A program made the translations under genes and the position numbers. Shown in pieces: positions 1 to 10,894 of a DNA stretch of 64,000 nt (within the stretch, counting starts at the first letter, position 1; each line of letters starts with the position of its first letter). Source of the DNA: Epichloe hybrida (lineage: Eukaryota; Ascomycota; Sordariomycetes; Hypocreales; Clavicipitaceae); contig JAFEKR010000002.1 of NCBI GenBank assembly GCA_019022495.1, positions 2,852,001 to 2,916,000 on the forward strand, in the 5' to 3' direction. The notes below the pieces were generated by a model that saw only the letters and a list, made by a program, of their open reading frames with translations, was not told the origin of the DNA and did not search any database.

Positions 1-2230
1 CCTCCCTTTAGTTATCTATAGTGTCTGTTTATTAGTTAGTTTAGTTACCTCTAGGGTAGCCTAGGTCCTCCCCTAGTTTATATTAGCTAAAGGCTAGGTC
101 TTATACTAATATATAGTATTAGAGTTTTCTTATACTAAGGAATTACTTTATAATATATCTTACCTTTAGGGGATTATCTAGGGCTAGCCTTACCTCCTAT
201 ATATCTCTAAGCTATCTTATTCTAGGGTGTCTATAGTTATAGTTAGTATAGTTAATAATTATATAGTACTAGTCTTTAACTATATAACTATAGCTATATA
301 GGGGTAAAGCTACCCTAGGAACATGCCTTTAGAAGAGAAACTTATTAAGGCTAATTTTTCCTATATATAATTATACTATTATAGAGGAGATATACTTATT
401 AAGTCTAGTATAAAATTTCTAGATTTCCTTTAGGTTATAAGTAAGTAAGTAGTTCTCTATTAGCTCTCTCCTATGCCTATATTATCTCTATTACCTATTA
501 GAATACTAGTCTTCCTATCTTTTCTTTTACTTCTTATATAGTTATATATCTAGTTTATTATTAGTAAGTAAGGGTCTTTTTCTATATTATAGTACTATTT
601 ATACTAAGTTAGCTATAGCTTATATCTTATTTATTATTTTACTAAGTATAATCCTTTCCTTAAACTTTTACTTTATCTTATTTAAGTAAAGGTCTAGGGG
701 GGGGGATATAGGTTTTAACTTCTAGCTAAGTAACTAGTATAGCCTTTAATACTCTAGCTATAGTCTAGAGATAGGTTAATTAGTTTACTATAAAACTTCT
801 AACTATTTCTTATAGTTTTCCTCCTTTCTTTATTAGGGTATAGTAAGCGCTTACCCTATAGGTAAGAATAGGCTAGACTACTTATATATATATAAGCTAG
901 GTATCTCTAAAGCTAACTCCCTATGCTAATACTACTAATATAAAGAGTATAAGCCATTACTAGGCTAGCTTTCCCTTAAGAATATTCTTATATACGCTCT
1001 AGTTAAGTTTCCTATTTACCTATACCCTAAGGAATTAGTATACCTTTATTAGTGCTATTTTCTCTATACTAAGCTAGACTCTAGCCTATAGGGGCCTATA
1101 GGCCTTACTAAAGTGTATAAGTTTAGTTTTTACTAGGTTAAACTTTACTTTTACTTCCTTTACTTATTCCTTATAGATTTTCTAAGTAGCCTTAAGTTTT
1201 CTCTAGGTTTACACTATATTTTTACTAAATACTATAATATTTATATTATTAGTAAATCTAATTATTACTATACCTAGGATAGCTTAGAGGTATATGTAAA
1301 GTTTTATAAAATAAAGGAGGAAGAGAATTAGTAATAAAGAAAATCCTTATAAGGTACTAGCCTTAATCTTAAAGGGTTTAGAGAGTCCTTTATTAAAGCT
1401 AAGATAGCTTATTTTATTTACTAGGAAGCTTTATATTACTACTATTAGCTAGTAAGGGATTCCTATTAGGATTAGTAAGTAAATTAGATATAAGTAGCTA
1501 ACTCTATTAAAAGTAAATAAAATATTTATCTAGGTAAGTAAAGTAATTCTGCCCTTACTCTAGGCCTCTCTTATATACTTTACTAAGACCCTAATTATAG
1601 TCTTTATTAACTTATTTATCCTATTCCCTATCTATAGTTTTAGTAAGAGTCCTTTTGCCTTAGTAAAGGCTATAAGTTACTTTATAATTACTACTTCTAT
1701 GATTTTTCCTATAATATTTAGTAAGGAGATAAGCCTTTATACCTTAGCCTTTTTTATCTCTTTTATTATCTTACCTAGTTTTCTAATTACTTTTACTTTA
1801 GTAGTCTAAAATTAGGCTAGGAAATACCTTACTTTAAGGATAGTGTTTAGGAGCTAGACTATAGCTTCTTTTACTAGCTTATTATAGGCCTTAATAAGGC
1901 TTACTAGGAGCTTATTATTACCTAGTGCTTTCTAGCTAGCTATATCTAATATAATATCTAATATCTCTTCTAATCTAAACTAGTTATTATCTAGGAATAG
2001 CGCGTTGTCTAGCTCTAGGAAGGTAAAGTCTAGGATATAGGAGAGGTTTACTATAGGCTTAGGGAAGAATCTTTATGCGAGTATACTTGCTTTATCTTTA
2101 TACATAGTAGCTAGGTTTAGGTTGTTTTTAGTTCTTTTTAGCTCTAGTAGTCTAGGCAGTTCTAGGGGGGCCTAGCTTTTGAGCTAGGCCTATCTCTCTA
2201 GTCTCCACACTCCCCTGTCCTTTCTCCACG
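1..2230 (-). mobile_element. Degenerate Tad1/CgT1-like LINE (non-LTR) reverse transcriptase
   Basis: Reading the minus strand and allowing C-to-T and G-to-A changes gives a recognisable LINE reverse transcriptase of the Tad1 type. Blocks resembling LEEILDIILDIASWKA, LVSLIKAYNKLVKEAIV, IRKLGKIIKEIKKA and SLLNIIGKIIEVVI appear in order from about 1,980 down to 1,690. The catalytic block, normally F-A-D-D-T-N, reads F-T-N-N-I-N at 1,245-1,256, as expected if both catalytic Asp codons were hit by G-to-A changes. Many stop codons interrupt every frame, so the copy is dead. The part beyond the RT runs off the left edge. The family assignment is by recalled motif order; a translated search would settle it. 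Confidence 0.7.
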
Positions 2231-2235
2231 TATTG

Positions 2236-2309
2236 GCCTTTTGTAGGGCGTCTCTTATTAGCCTTTTGTAGGGCGTCTCTTATTAGCCTTTTGTAGGGCG
2301 TCTCTTATA
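2236..2309. repeat. 25-bp tandem repeat, three copies
   Basis: A 25-bp unit beginning GCCTTTTGTAGGGCGTCTCT occurs three times head to tail at 2,236-2,260, 2,261-2,285 and 2,286-2,309, the last copy slightly short. It lies just 5' of the LINE on that element's strand and keeps CpG-bearing units identical, unlike the AT-rich DNA around it. Tandem 5' repeats are known in some LINE families, but a role here is inference. Confidence 0.85.
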
Positions 2310-2610
2310 ATAATACATAAAGAAAGAATATAATAGACTAATATTTATAATTTATTAATAGATAACTAATAGTATTATTTTAATTACCCTATATAGCTTA
2401 AATAAGCTATAAAAAATAAGTTTAACTTATTTTTAAAAATAATACTAGGACTTAGTTTTATATAATATATTATACTTATTATAAAAGCTTTAATAACTTT
2501 TATAACCTTAATTACTATTATTACTATAATTACTATTATTTTACATTTATTATTATTTTAAAAAAACATAAAAGAGAAAACATTTTTATAATATTAATAT
2601 TTTTAAAAAC
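2310..2610. other. AT-rich spacer, no gene
   Basis: Very AT-rich sequence with A/T runs and stops in all frames. I see no gene or recognisable element; it separates the 25-bp repeats from the inverted-repeat structure. Confidence 0.6.
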
Positions 2611-3640
2611 CTTAAAATACTAAGTTATTAAAAACTATAGCTTTTACTATAGTAATTTACTTATAATTACTAGTATTTATATTTAAGTTATTTATTTATT
2701 ATTTATTTATTATTAAACTTTAACACTAATAATATTATAAGTAATCTTAGTAATCTTAGTAATCTTAGTAATACTAGTAATATTAGTAATATTAGTAATA
2801 TTAGTATTATAAGCTATTATAAGCTATTATAAGCTATTATAAGCTATTATAAGCTATTATAAGCTATTATAAGCTATTATAAGCTATTATAAGCTATTAT
2901 AAGCTATTATAAGCTATTATAAGCTATTATAAGCTATTATAAGCTATTATAAGCTATTATAAGCTATTATAAGCTATTATAAGCTATTATAAGCTATTAT
3001 AAGCTATTATAAGCTATTATAAGCTATTATAAGCTATTATAAGCTATTATAAGCTATTATAAGCTATTATAAGCTATTATAAGCTATTATAAGCTATAAT
3101 AAGATATAATAAGCTACTTATATTAAGTTTACTAGTAGTTTTTTTATAGTTTTTTTAAAATAAGTAATAATAATAATTTATAGAAATATAAAATAATTTA
3201 TAGAAATAGTAAATAATATAATAAGAAGGTTTTTCTTTAAGTTATATTAGGGAAATAAAGTATTAAGTTAAATAGTATTATTAAAAAAGTATAATATTAT
3301 ATATAACCTTACTTAGTTATAATAAAATTATAAAAATAATATAATATTATAAATTCTATAACTAATTTAATAAAATAAGTAATAATAAAAGCTTTTATAT
3401 AACTAGCTTTCTTTTAACCTTATAAATACTAATAACTAATAAAAAGTCTAATACTATATTTGTAGTGTTTATAGTTAGTGTAGTTTAGGAAAAAAAATTT
3501 GTAGTGTAATGTATTATAGTTTTTTTTTTTTTATAGTTAGTGTAGTGTAGTTTTTTTTTCCTTATAGTTAGTGTAGTTTATAGTATAGTGTAGTTTATAG
3601 TATAATTACTACACTACACTACAAATACTACACTACACTA
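2611..3640 (+). repeat. Left arm of a long imperfect inverted repeat
   Basis: This roughly 1-kb arm is mirrored by 5,390-6,267. Matching outer ends are CTTAAAATACTAAGTTATT at 2,611 and its complement ending at 6,267. Further matches include the AATAAGAAGGTTTTTCTTTA block near 3,218 against its complement near 5,785, and GTTAGTGTAGT near 3,475 against ACTACACTAAC near 5,524. The arm contains short 9-bp repeats (TAGTAATCT-like, about 2,738-2,808) and the decamer array. The two arms flank a fragment of a copia element. Confidence 0.7.
2811..3110. repeat. Decamer satellite, 28 perfect AAGCTATTAT copies
   Basis: The unit AAGCTATTAT repeats 28 times without error from 2,811 to 3,090, followed by two degenerate copies to 3,110. 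The mirrored right arm (5,935-6,125) holds only irregular relatives of the unit, and similar AGCTTATAAT decamers recur at 60,810-60,870 and 61,076-61,110. Perfect homogeneity in an otherwise heavily mutated block suggests recent expansion by slippage. Confidence 0.95.
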
Positions 3641-4338
3641 CACGTTTTAGTGCAATACTCTGTAACTAACCATGTAAATAACTAATTCTAATCAATTGTG
3701 AATTATTTAATTGCGTTATGGCTATAAGCGTAGCCATGACCACGCCACTAGTAATTAGGTAAGCAGGTTACCCTGTACGCAGGTTACCCTATAGCTATCT
3801 TTAACAGCGATTTTCTCTTTAACTAAAGGTTATACAAAAGTCTTACATATAGCAAATTAAAGCTAGAAGACAGGGCTTTTATTTAATGCAAGTATATTTT
3901 TTAGACTAAAATTTAGTGCATATAGGTTACTAGTTTGTATAGTGGTAAGTTAATTGTTTGGATTTTACATATAAATGAATTTTGCGGAAAATAAAAAGTG
4001 GCCTATAAGACCTCTTTAGCGGTCTAGATTTACTAATATAGTTAGTGAGTATAAGAGAGGAAAAAGATCTTTTTAATCTAGCTAGATAGCTAGGTCTCTT
4101 AATCTAATAGTTGCATTACCTATATAACGTTACTAAAATTATTTTTATTGCTTTATTAGATATTATAAAAGTAATCTAGATTAAATTCTATTAGTTAATA
4201 ACTACTATAACCTTCTGTTACGTTACGTTAGTTATTCTAATGTGATGGTTCTACTAGTCCCTAACCGTAGAGCTACATCTGTATAGCCGTTGCTAAGTAG
4301 CAACTAGCTCCCTACATTTCAATAGGTTATAAGCCTAG

Positions 4339-4561
4339 TGGCGCAGTGGTTACGCTTACCACAGTGGAGCACTGCTTTGCAAGGCAAAGTTACGAGTTTA
4401 AACCTTACTAAAATAACTAAAAAAAATATTAATTACTAGTATAAGCCTAAGAAAAAAAAACCTCTAATAGAGCACCTAGATGTATAATTCTAGGGGGAGT
4501 GTTAAAATATATAAGGCTTTGTAATCCTAGGTGTAGTGAATTAGTCTACTCTTTTGAATTT
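4339..4561 (+). mobile_element. tRNA-derived SINE-like insertion with 18-bp target duplication
   Basis: About 223 bp lie between two exact copies of AATAGGTTATAAGCCTAG (4,321-4,338 and 4,562-4,579). In the other copia copies the sequence continues across this point, so the segment is an insertion with an 18-bp direct repeat, typical of LINE-driven retroposition. Its head reads TGGCGCAGTGG (pol III A box) and about 55 bp on GAGTTTAAACC, which is a B box GAGTTCGAACC changed at CpG on both strands, as RIP would do. The tail is AT-rich and includes GGGGGAGTGTTAAAAT. SINE status is inferred from head, length and duplication. Confidence 0.6.
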
Positions 4562-4609
4562 AATAGGTTATAAGCCTAGCTTCTATTACTATAGATTCCT
4601 TTTAGGTCA

Positions 4610-4912
4610 CTTTGCGTATAGTTATAGAAGACTTCCCTTCTATAAAAAAGGAAGGACCTGCGAGATAGAAGCTATTCCCTTCTATAAAAAAGAAATTATT
4701 GTGATTATAGAAGACTTCCCTTCTATAAAATAGGAAGCGCACGAGCAATATAGAAGCTTTCCCTTCTATAAAAAGGAAGTTTAGTAAGTATAAAAGCTTT
4801 TCCCTTCTATAAAAAGGAAATTTAGTAAGTAATAAAAGCTTTTCCCTTCTATAAATAAAAGGAAATTTAGTACAAATAGAAGGCTTCCCTTCTATAAAAA
4901 GGAAGATAAATA
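4610..4912 (+). repeat. Leader tandem repeat of copia copy 2
   Basis: Seven units of about 41 bp share the core CTTCCCTTCTATAAAAAAGG followed by AAG. The core contains inverted CTTCC/GGAAG, so each unit can fold into a hairpin. The same array lies between primer site and gag in the other two copies, so it belongs to the element. Confidence 0.85.
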
Positions 4913-5389
4913 ATAAATCAAAGGGGAATAGGGCTTTGCTACCCCCTAATCCTAGTGCGTAAGAGGTTTTAAATAACTAGCTAAAAGAGTAAGCTATTAA
5001 GCAATAAGTAACTATTAACTTGCTATTAGAGAAGGTAGAGAGCCTATCTATAGCTCTTGCTAGTTATATAAAGGGTATAGAAGCTACTAAGCCCACTAGT
5101 TAGTAGTAAGAACAGTAGCCTATATAAGATAAGCTAGCTAGATCTAGCTTTATATAAGCTGCCTTTAATAATTTAGTTATTAAGGAATTTAATAATAGAG
5201 TTTATAGCTTCCCTAAGACTACTAAGCTTAAAGGAGCTAAAAATTTTAATTAATAGAAACAGGCCCTAGCTATCTAATTTAGAGCTTTAGGCATGCCTAA
5301 TTTTCTAGATAATCCGGATATTTCTAGGGTGCTAGGGGACACTAACTAAGCTATTATTCTTATGCTACTAAGAGATAGCCAGAGTATTG

Positions 5390-6267
5390 CACTACAATGT
5401 GTATTGTATTGTATTGTTTGTATTATATTATATTAAATATAATATAATACAAAATACAATATAAATAAAATATAATACAAATTATTTTGTAGTAAATATA
5501 ATAAATACAAATTAATTTATAGTAACTACACTAACTACAAACAATACAAATGTATTGTTAGGTAAAAAAAAAGTATAACTTTTTATTAACTAAGGTTATT
5601 ATTGGGATTAATAGAAAATTAGTTAATAAAACCCTTATATTATTAGCTATTTTATCTAATTAGTTATATAATTTATAATATTATACTATTTTGTTAATTT
5701 TACTATAACTAGGGTTATATATAATATTATAACTTTTTAATAGAACTACTATACTTAATACTTTATTTTACTAATATAGCTTAAAGAAAAACCTTCTTAT
5801 TATATTATTTACTATTTTTATTAATTGTTTTCTATTTCTATAAATTATTATTATTACTTATTTAAAAAAAAACTGTAAACTAAAGTAATTACATAAAATA
5901 AACTACTAATTAGCTTACTACAAGTACCTTATTATAGGTTATTATAGCTTAGAATAGCTTAGAATAGCTTATATTAGCTTAGAATAGCTTAGAATAGCTT
6001 ATATTAGCTTATGTTAGCTTATATTAGCTTATAATAGCATATATTAGGTTATAATAGTATATTATAGCTTATAATAGCTTATAATAGCTTATACTAGCTT
6101 ATACTAGCTTAGAATAGCTTAAAATACTAATATTACTTAGAATATTATTAGTGTTAAAGTTTAATAAAATATATATAACTAATAAATAAGTAAAATATAA
6201 ATACTAGTAATTATAAGTAAATTACTATAGTAAAAGCTATAGTTTTTAATAACTTAGTATTTTAAAG
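5390..6267 (-). repeat. Right arm of the long inverted repeat
   Basis: Reverse-complement partner of 2,611-3,640; see that entry for matching blocks. It begins in TATTG/ACAAT simple repeats (5,390-5,550), continues through AT-rich sequence and ends with irregular AGCTTATAAT-like decamers (5,935-6,125) and the outer border at 6,267. The arm is shorter than its partner mainly because the decamer array is smaller. Confidence 0.7.
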
Positions 6268-6687
6268 TACTGCTATTAAGTATCACTTACGAGCGCCCTT
6301 AGGTATAAAAAGCCTTTAATAATAGCTTTGTAGTAATAAAGGTAGTATTGCCCTCTAGCTTGCTTTCCTTTACTTCCTTTATATTATACTCCTTAAGCCA
6401 CGTGTTATAGGCCTTTTTAATATTATTAGATTATTAATTTATTACTTCTTTTACCTTTTTTAATTAATCTTCCTTAATAGTCTAATTCTTAGGTAAGTAA
6501 AGCGTTTAATAGTTCTTCTAAGAGTCCTTTAACTTCTTAGCCTTATACTTATTATAATAAATATAAAGTAGCTTCTTATCTCCCTTATTAAGATCTTCTT
6601 TAGTCTAACTATTAAGAGTTAGCTTTACTCTAAAAGATTCTCTAGATTTACTTTAGGACTTTCCCTAGGCTTTAATTAGATACCTAA
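6268..6687. other. RIP-degraded spacer, no recognisable gene
   Basis: AT-rich, stop-filled sequence interrupted at 6,683-6,687 by the CCTAA target of the copia insertion. The DNA continuing at 13,794 is presumably the other side of the same older sequence. I could not assign it to a family. Confidence 0.5.
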
Positions 6688-7490
6688 TATTGAAATGTAG
6701 GGAGCTAGTTGCCAGCTGGCAACAGCTGTACAGGTGCAAGCTCTACGGTCGGGGACCAATAGGGCTGCAACGTTAAATCAATCAACGCAACGCAACGGAA
6801 GGTTATGGCAGTTATTAACTAATAGAATTCAATTTAGATCACTTTTATAATATCTTATAAAGCAATAGAATTAATTTTAGATACGTTGTACGGGTAATGC
6901 GGCTGTTATTAGTTAAGAGGACTAGCTATCTAGCTAGTTAAAAAGATCTTCTTCCTCTCATAGACCTACCAACCGTATCAGTGGATCCGGGCCGCCAACG
7001 GGGTCTTACAGGCCACTTTTAATTTTCCGCAAAATTCATTTGTATGCAAAAACCAAAAAATCAACTCACCACCATACTAGCTAGCAACCCGTATGCACTA
7101 ACTTTTGGTCTAAAAAATAACCTTACATAAAGAGAAAGCCCTATCTTTAAGCTTCAATTTGCTATATGTGAAACTTTTATATAACCTCTAGATAAAGAGA
7201 AAATCATTGTTAAAGATAGCTATAGGGTAAGTTATATGTAGGGTAACCTGCTTACATCACCCTAGCTTATATCACCCTAGCTTACCTAATTACTAGTAGC
7301 ATGGTTATAGCTACACTTACAGCCACAACGCAATTGACTAATTAGTCATCCACACGGTCGGTCGCAGCCATTGACAGCTGCCCTCGCGACCGTTGATAGC
7401 TACAGTGCAGCTGTCAGACTTGCAAAGCAAGCTAGTAATAAGAAGGTTCTTTAACTAGAAAAGGGCTAAAAATAAGTCTTATTTTTAACA
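6688..7490 (-). repeat. 3' LTR of copia copy 1
   Basis: 803 bp, nearly identical to 12,970-13,793. The difference in length is mostly one extra GCTGTTGACAGCTGCGACGC-like segment in the other LTR, near 13,650, where short CAGCTGTC/GACAGCTG motifs repeat. Several base differences between the two LTRs are transitions. Confidence 0.95.
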
Positions 7491-7500
7491 CCCCCTCTAC
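7491..7500 (-). other. Polypurine tract of copia copy 1
   Basis: On the element strand GTAGAGGGGG lies directly before the 3' LTR. The matching site in copy 3 is GTAAAGGGGG at 59,950-59,959. This is the expected plus-strand primer position. Confidence 0.85.
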
Positions 7501-7699
7501 AAAAGAATTACATTTAAAGCAATTAAAAGTGTACAAAGAGACTATAGGGTAAAAACAACAACTTTTGATAATAACAGATAAAAGGGAAAAACAGGAAAAA
7601 TAAAAGACCCCCTTTTGAAATCCTAGCTATTATTAAATATAGCTCCCTTTTTAACGTTGTTTTTTGGTTCCCTGTTAAAGGGAATTAGTTGTTAGTTTA

Positions 7700-9990
7700 A
7701 TAATTATTAAGCCCTAAAAGCTTAATAAAAGCCTAATAAAGAGGTCTAGAAAGAGGTTTCGTAAGACCATCTGCAGGCATTAACTTCGTATCTAGATATT
7801 CAATCTTAGCTAAACCCTCTAAAACCTATTGCCTAATATAGTTAAACTTTAGCAATGTATGCTTTGTACAACTATGTAAAGCAGGGTTATAAGTAGTAGT
7901 TATAGCGCCTTAATTATCGCAATATATCTGGATAGGGGGAGAAATAGGGGTTTTTAGCTCCTTAAATAAGCCCTGAAGCTACTGAAGCTCCCGGAAGGTC
8001 TCGCAAATAGCATCAGCTTCAGCTTCTAGTGTTAATAGAGCTATTGTACTAGCTTTCTTTGATTTCCAGCTAATAGGTCCGCCAGCTAGCTTGAATAGAT
8101 AAGCATAGGTTGATTTTGAGGTCTTTTTATCCCCTGCAAAATCACTATCGCAATAACCTATTAGGCTTTTACTAACTAAACCTTTAGGGTCTCCCCTATA
8201 GATAATAGCAAGGAATCTAGTCCCTAATAGATACCTTAGCAGATTTTTAGCTGCTTTTAGGTGTTCTATATAAGGGCTAGCTAGTGCAGTAGATAACCAC
8301 TGTAGCGTAAAAGCTATATCAGGCCTTGTAAGCAACATTAGGTATATTATAGTCCCTATAATGCACTAATAAAGCTTGATTTCGCTAGCTATTAAAAGCT
8401 TAGTTGTCTACGTAGCTAAAACGCCTAGCTAAAGAGGTATGCTAATAGGCTTACTATCTAGCATATTAAATCGTTTTAAGGCTTCTAATATATACTAAGA
8501 TTAATGAATTTTCAGTATTCTATTAGGCCTATCTCGTATGATTTGAACCCCTAAGAAGAATTCAGCAGGCCCCCTATCTTCTATTGGATAGACTTTATGA
8601 AGTTCCTTTTTAAGCCTTTGGATATAAGATAAATCCGGTCCAATTAGAAGACAGTCATCAACGTACGTAATGACGAAGGTTTTGGTTAAAGGATTGAAGA
8701 AGATAGCTGGATCAGATATTAAAGGGTTAAATCCTAGGGATTTAAGCACTAATATTAGCGCTTGTTGCCATTCCCTTGAGCTTTGTTTTAGTCCGTATAA
8801 AGACTTCTATAATAAAATTACTTAATCTTTAGAAGGTTTCCAGCCAAAACTTCTAGCTAATTTAGCTAATTTAGGATTTGCCTTAAGGAATTCAATAAAC
8901 CCTTCTGGGATAACCATATAAATCTGTTGTTGTAGCTTACTATTAAGAAAAGCTCCTATAAAATCGATTTGTTCGATTTCCTAGTTATTCCAAGCCGCTA
9001 GGGCTAGTAAAATCCTCCAGCTAGGGGGAATGCTTGTGGTAGCAAAGGTCTCTAGGTAATCTAGGCCTTCGATTTGCATAAATCCCTTAGCAACGAGTTG
9101 AGCCTTATATTTTAAAGGATTATTTTCTTTATCCTTTTTAAGCTTATAAACAAGCCTATTCTTTAGTACTTTTCGGCCCTTAGGGATTTGATCTTTCCCT
9201 ATAAATTTAAAAGTACTAGCCTTTAGAAGCTGTTTGTATTCCTTGTACGTGGCTTCTATCTATTTATCCCTTTTAGGGCTAGATATAGCCTGCTTCCAGG
9301 TCTTAGGCTCGGGGCTAATAGGATTCTTTTCCTTTAGCTTCTTCTGTACCTTAAAGCAGATTTCTTTTATAAAATCTAGAGAAGAAGGGGAACTAATATC
9401 AACATCCATAGGGTCGATATTAGGGTCGAAATCGATAATTTTGTCAAAATCGAGGTCCGAAGTCGAAATCTGATTTCCTGGTTGAGTTATAGGCTGCGCC
9501 TGTATGGGATCCGCTGGAATTAAGCCTTTAGGGGGTTCTTCGGGGCCTATAGGTGTTTTTTCTTGACCTATAGGGATACCTATGTTGTCTATAGGATAAT
9601 CCTTTGAACCTTGGTCTAGATATTGTTGATTTTCATTTTCTAGATCATTTTCCCCCTCTAAAGGGTTATCCCCTATAGAAATCCTAGGTAAGCCTTTAGA
9701 AACAGGGCCTATAGGTTCTATAATCTTAATAAAGCTAGTCTTTGTAACTAGCCTTTTAGAGGGGATATACGCTAGGTAGGTGCTGGAACCTAGTGTAGCT
9801 AAAAGTCTTCCAGGGATAGTCCTAGCTGCTAACTTCTGGGCTTTAGGTCGTTTTTCCAGGGGGATTAGAATCTCATAGTGAGATCCTATAGCTCTAATAC
9901 TGCTAATATCAGTTGTATAAGGCTGATTTAGCTCCCTAGATAGCAGCTGTTCAGGGCTTTCATCCTTAGTGGTATTAGCAGTTATATTAA
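7700..9990 (-). pseudogene. Copia reverse transcriptase and RNase H region
   Basis: Element-strand translation in pieces. The RT active-site block reads FVITYVDDCLLIG with the YVDD codons at 8,654-8,665, followed by FLGVQI. The RNase H end (7,979-8,338) carries LLTRPDIAF, HLKAAKNLLRYL and IGYCDSDFAGD, all typical of copia. Upstream, pieces matching the start of RT (an LVARGF-like frame near 9,070-9,110 and GAFLN near 8,950) are broken by stops. The catalytic YVDD is intact here, whereas copy 3 has YVNN at the same place. Confidence 0.85.
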
Positions 9991-10860
9991 CTAGGTTAAC
10001 AACTGCAGGTAATACAAAACACTATAAAAATAACGGTAATTTTGCCCACTGGATAGTAGCCCTTAATCGATCTAGAATAGTACGAATTGAACGTTCTGCT
10101 AATCCATTTTGCTTATGGATATAGGGACTAGAAGTCGTAAATTTGATCCCTTTAGAATTCAACTAAGCTTGACAACTAGAATTGATTTCCTGGCCCCTAT
10201 TGAAGTGAAGGTGCCTAGGATATTGACCTAGTTGATTTTTAAGCCCTCTGAAGAAGCCTTTGATAGCCTTATAAACAGTTGTGCCTTCCTTATTAGGTAA
10301 TAAGATAACCCACTTATATCTAGTCTTTCGATCAACTAAAAATAAGCAAATTGACTGTTTATTGTACGGCGTAGGACTGATTTTTAGCGTATCCCCCTCT
10401 ATTCGATCTAGAGCTCTTGGGGGGTCAGGGATAGCTAATTTCCTAGGTCTTCTAACTGCCTTAGATTGATCACAAGCAATACATCTAAAATCCTTATCCT
10501 TAATTTTAGAAAAATCAGGGATTCCTTTAGTTATAAGGCTAGTTTTCTTTAGCAAAGGAAGACCTAGGTGCCCTAATCGTACATGCCATAGGCTAGCTAG
10601 TTCTAACAACCGTTGATATTGAAGATCCTTAGGGTCTGAATTAGGATCTAGACTAGGGCCCTCTTCACTAGTCCCCTGCTGGGCCCCTTGAGAACCACAG
10701 GCCTCTTGGAGAGGTATTAGGGACCCTTTTCCTCCACTAGGGCCCTCTAACACCCCTAAATCTATTTCCTTAGATTTATAAGGGACCTAACCTGGGGCTA
10801 TAGGCGAAGAAGAAGGGACTAATTCCCCTAAATCATCCCGTACGATTTCTTCAATATCAT
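9990..10860 (-). pseudogene. Copia integrase region
   Basis: The stretch at 10,163-10,753 reads through a GAG-pre-integrase zinc-binding segment: LWHVRLGHLG supplies the two His, and FRCIACDQSK the two Cys. The integrase core follows (DRIEGDTLKISP, LFLVDRKTRYKWV, HFNRGQEIN). The first catalytic Asp sits in EGD and the second should lie in HFNRG, where an Asp-to-Asn change (D-R/D-N to N-R) is likely. Further down, near 10,080-10,130, the SPYIHKQNGLAERSIRT-like block provides the Glu motif. Interrupted by stops, so not functional. Confidence 0.85.
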
Positions 10861-10894
10861 CATCATTTTCGTCGATTTCGTCTAAATCAGAAGC

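Larger units (their letters stand above)
3674..5388 (+). mobile_element. Copia element, copy 2: 5' fragment (partial LTR, leader, start of gag)
   Basis: Homologous to the start of the complete copia elements at 6,688-13,793 and 53,627-60,784. A 5'-truncated LTR (about 3,674-4,324) is followed by the primer site GGTTATAAGCC at 4,325, interrupted by a SINE-like insert at 4,339-4,561. The leader repeats follow (about 4,610-4,912), then the first part of gag, including the block that encodes FRALGMPNFLDN in other copies (about 5,280-5,315). Homology stops near 5,388 in simple TATTG repeats. No intact reading frame remains. Confidence 0.85.

Noticed and set aside
2811..3110. CRISPR-like array
   Set aside because: Units are 10 bp with no spacers in a eukaryotic context; it is a satellite.
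4321..4440. Functional tRNA gene
   Set aside because: Only A- and B-box-like parts are recognisable; no cloverleaf pairing is evident and the B box is mutated, so a SINE head fits better.
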